Assembly (NCBI GenBank): GCA_009760855.2
Contig: WPIO01000040.1
Coordinates: 1,602,501 to 1,622,500 of the forward strand
Source: Cristatella mucedo
Lineage: Eukaryota > Bryozoa > Phylactolaemata > Cristatellidae
Length of the DNA stretch: 20,000 nt
Reading direction: 5' to 3'
The stretch's first letter is position 1. Each line of letters begins with the position of its first letter. Below are positions 18,227-20,000 of this stretch, piece after piece. Made by a program: the position numbers and the translations under genes. A model generated the notes under the pieces. It was not told the origin of the DNA, searched no databases, and saw nothing but the letters and a program-made list of their open reading frames with translations.

Positions 18227-18819
18227 AAGCTTGCTAGCTAGCGAGCGAGCGAGAACTCTCCGGTGCTGCACGAGCGGCGGCGGCCCTAAGCCGCAGCGGC
18301 GGAGATGACGGCAGTGTCGGTCGGAGCGCAATACAGTCACCCCTGGCCGCATGCCATCGTCGTCGCCGCTGCCGCGCTGCGGCGGCGGCCTGCTACGGTC
18401 ACCGCCTCCTTCCAGCACCCTCTCCTCGAGGCGGCAGAGCAGAGCTTGCCGAGTCCGTGCCGCCGGTGGCGTTTGTCCGTCGCCGCTGCAGCCTCTGTGG
18501 TGCCGATTGGCCGGTGAAGGCTGCGACGCAGCACGACCCGGTCCGGCGGCCTTCGTGCGTGCGGCGGCCGGCCAGTGGCCCGCCGAGACTAGATGCGAGC
18601 TGTCAGGAGTACGTATTGCTCACCCAGCCGTTTACCGATCGAAGAGGAGTTAAGTAGATCTATTTTTTTTAAACCTCTCCCGCTCAGCAATTGCTGCCGC
18701 CGGAGCACTGAGAGAGCTTCGGCAGCAGCAGCGACGCTGGGAGGCTCCTGACGTCAGACGAGGTCGTGTCTCGGCAGCGTTGCGTCGCGTCGTCGACCGA
18801 AGAGCGTCGAAGGCAATAT

Positions 18820-18858
18820 ATTTATTGGTTAGAGATTATTTTATATAACCTATATTTA
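18820..18858 (+). promoter_or_regulatory. AU-rich element-like segment in 3' UTR
   Basis: Two ATTTA pentamers (18820-18824 and 18854-18858) within an A/T-rich stretch, as seen in AU-rich instability elements of short-lived transcripts. This suits a transiently induced feedback inhibitor but is only suggestive. Confidence 0.4.
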
Positions 18859-18883
18859 TTTGGAGGGGTAAGCGTGGAGAGCG

Positions 18884-18889
18884 AATAAA
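18884..18889 (+). promoter_or_regulatory. polyadenylation signal of sprouty
   Basis: Canonical AATAAA, the first after the stop codon. It is followed by GT-rich sequence (GTGTTTA at about 18894 and ATGTGTTTGCGT at about 18925) of the kind that forms downstream elements. Cleavage would fall at about 18900-18915, giving a 3' UTR of about 1.15 kb. Confidence 0.7.
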
Positions 18890-18939
18890 TAACGTGTTTA
18901 CCTGAACTGGCTGCACGCGGCGGCATGTGTTTGCGTATC

Positions 18940-20000
18940 GCTCGCGCGAGCCGGCAGGTCCGTCGTGCAGTTGAGTAATTGTTTAGACGCTCGCGCGGGT
19001 ATGCGCGGCAGTGCCACTTCTGCCACGTCTTTTGTGCTGCGGCTGCTGCTGCACGGCTCGAAGGATGTGCGTCGGTCGCGATTCTCTGCGCTCCTCTGGA
19101 CTGGCCCGCTCTCGACGGCTCATGCGGCTCGGGAGGGGGAACGAGGACTCGGCCCGCTCGGTCGCTTGCTCTCCCGGAGGACCGGCAAGCCCTCCTCCTC
19201 CTCCTCCTCCTCCCACCACTCTCTCAGCCACTTCGTCGTTTTTTCGCCGTTCCATCCTGTGGCCGGACAAATAGGATTGGGCCGACTGGGCGGCGGCAAG
19301 ATCGGCCGGCGGCACCGAGATCGGTGATCGGTGATCGATGGCTGCTCCTTCGTGTGCTGCTCGACCTCGGGTGTCAACTTGCCACGAGCGCCCGCCCCCC
19401 AGGCTCCAGCTCGGCGAGCCAGATCTGGGCATCCAGCTTCTTCTGGGGTTCGGCTAGACCGGCCGACCGACCGACGGGGGGGGGGGGGCGGGAGCCGGTC
19501 AATATCTCACTTCACTGGCTGCTGGCTACCGCAGATAGGCGATGCGATGCAGCAACGGTAAGCGATCCGTCCAGCCAGCTGCTGCTCTTGTGGCTGTTGC
19601 CACGCGATGCCTCGGCGGCGGCCCGACAGCTCCTACAGAGCGCCGAGTGGTCGTGACAGGCGCTCGTCGCGTGCAGAAGCTGCTGCTGCTCATGTGACAG
19701 CAGCAGCGCTCTGGGCGGGGGGGGGGGGGAGGCAGGAAGTGGGTGTAGGCAAGTCCTTCCTTTTCTCTGGCCTTGGCCTGTTCATTCAGTGAGCGCTCCT
19801 TGGCCGCTGGGACCGCTTCGCCCACTGAGCCCTGCCATTCCGTACCGGCGGTGGAGAGCTGGCCTCCTCGGAGATATTGTGTGTCAAGGCTAGGGATCTG
19901 AAGTGGTTGGCAAGTGGCTAACAAATAGGTGTCAAGCCTGCTCTCTCGATCGATGGTTATTGATCGACATAGCCCTAAAGCAGCCAGCGGCCAGTCACGG
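18940..20000. other. 3' flank, no supported gene
   Basis: GC-rich with short repeats and G13 runs at 19476-19488 and 19717-19729. Open frames on both strands (up to 225 codons at 18979-19656 +) are low in recognisable content and overlap each other, so none is called. Confidence 0.4.
19191..19213. repeat. (CCT)n trinucleotide repeat
   Basis: About seven CCT units read directly. Confidence 0.95.

Larger units (their letters stand above)
17760..18910 (+). other. predicted sprouty 3' UTR
   Basis: Non-coding stretch between the TGA and the first downstream AATAAA. Composition shifts from GC-rich to A/T-rich after about 18655. It contains a perfect TGACGTCA (18749-18756), a CRE-type octamer of uncertain relevance in transcribed sequence. 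Open frames here on both strands show no domain. Confidence 0.6.

Overview
The window looks like nuclear DNA of an invertebrate animal. Long dinucleotide microsatellites, decayed non-LTR retrotransposon fragments, a tRNA-derived SINE, a metazoan-only signalling gene and a polyadenylation signal all point that way. The Cys-rich domain of the one clear gene carries a 'YWPMRGC' block that, from memory, resembles arthropod Sprouty proteins more than vertebrate ones, so an arthropod is likely but not proven. There is no sign of bacterial organisation.

Region 1-8.3 kb (moderate GC, repeat-rich): no intact gene is seen. It holds at least six fragments of what appears to be one CR1/L2-like non-LTR retrotransposon family, on both strands. 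They share the end of the reverse-transcriptase ORF (LDYC-type, LHWLPVKQ-type and KEKLKMHLF-type motifs) and a 3' end finishing in ATT repeats. One short copy sits inside another. A tRNA-derived SINE lies between two 43-bp diverged direct repeats. Long (AT)n and (CT)n tracts and an AT-rich palindromic block fill much of the rest.

Region 8.3-16.0 kb (very GC- and CpG-rich): no recognisable transposons and no gene I can support. This is best read as the promoter / 5' noncoding region of the downstream gene. It contains mononucleotide G and C runs of up to 26 bases, several perfect short-loop inverted repeats, tandem repeats, a TATA-like element, two Grainyhead-type motifs, ETS-type motifs and (GA)n/(TCGG)n repeats. 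Overlapping open frames on both strands are expected from the base composition and are not reported as genes.

Region 16.0-18.9 kb (+ strand): a sprouty homologue. A (CT)n tract running into CGCAG looks like a 3' splice site at 16073/16074. The coding frame runs to a TGA at 17759 and encodes an N-terminal Cbl-type tyrosine motif and a C-terminal Sprouty Cys-rich domain. An AU-rich 3' UTR ends near the AATAAA at 18884. Sprouty proteins are feedback inhibitors of receptor tyrosine kinase-Ras-ERK signalling.

Region 18.9-20.0 kb: GC-rich flank with short repeats and no supported gene. I did not find a new multi-gene system. The most interesting signals are the microsatellite acting as a candidate polypyrimidine tract, the start-codon arrangement of sprouty, the nested retrotransposon, and the series of perfect hairpins upstream of the gene.
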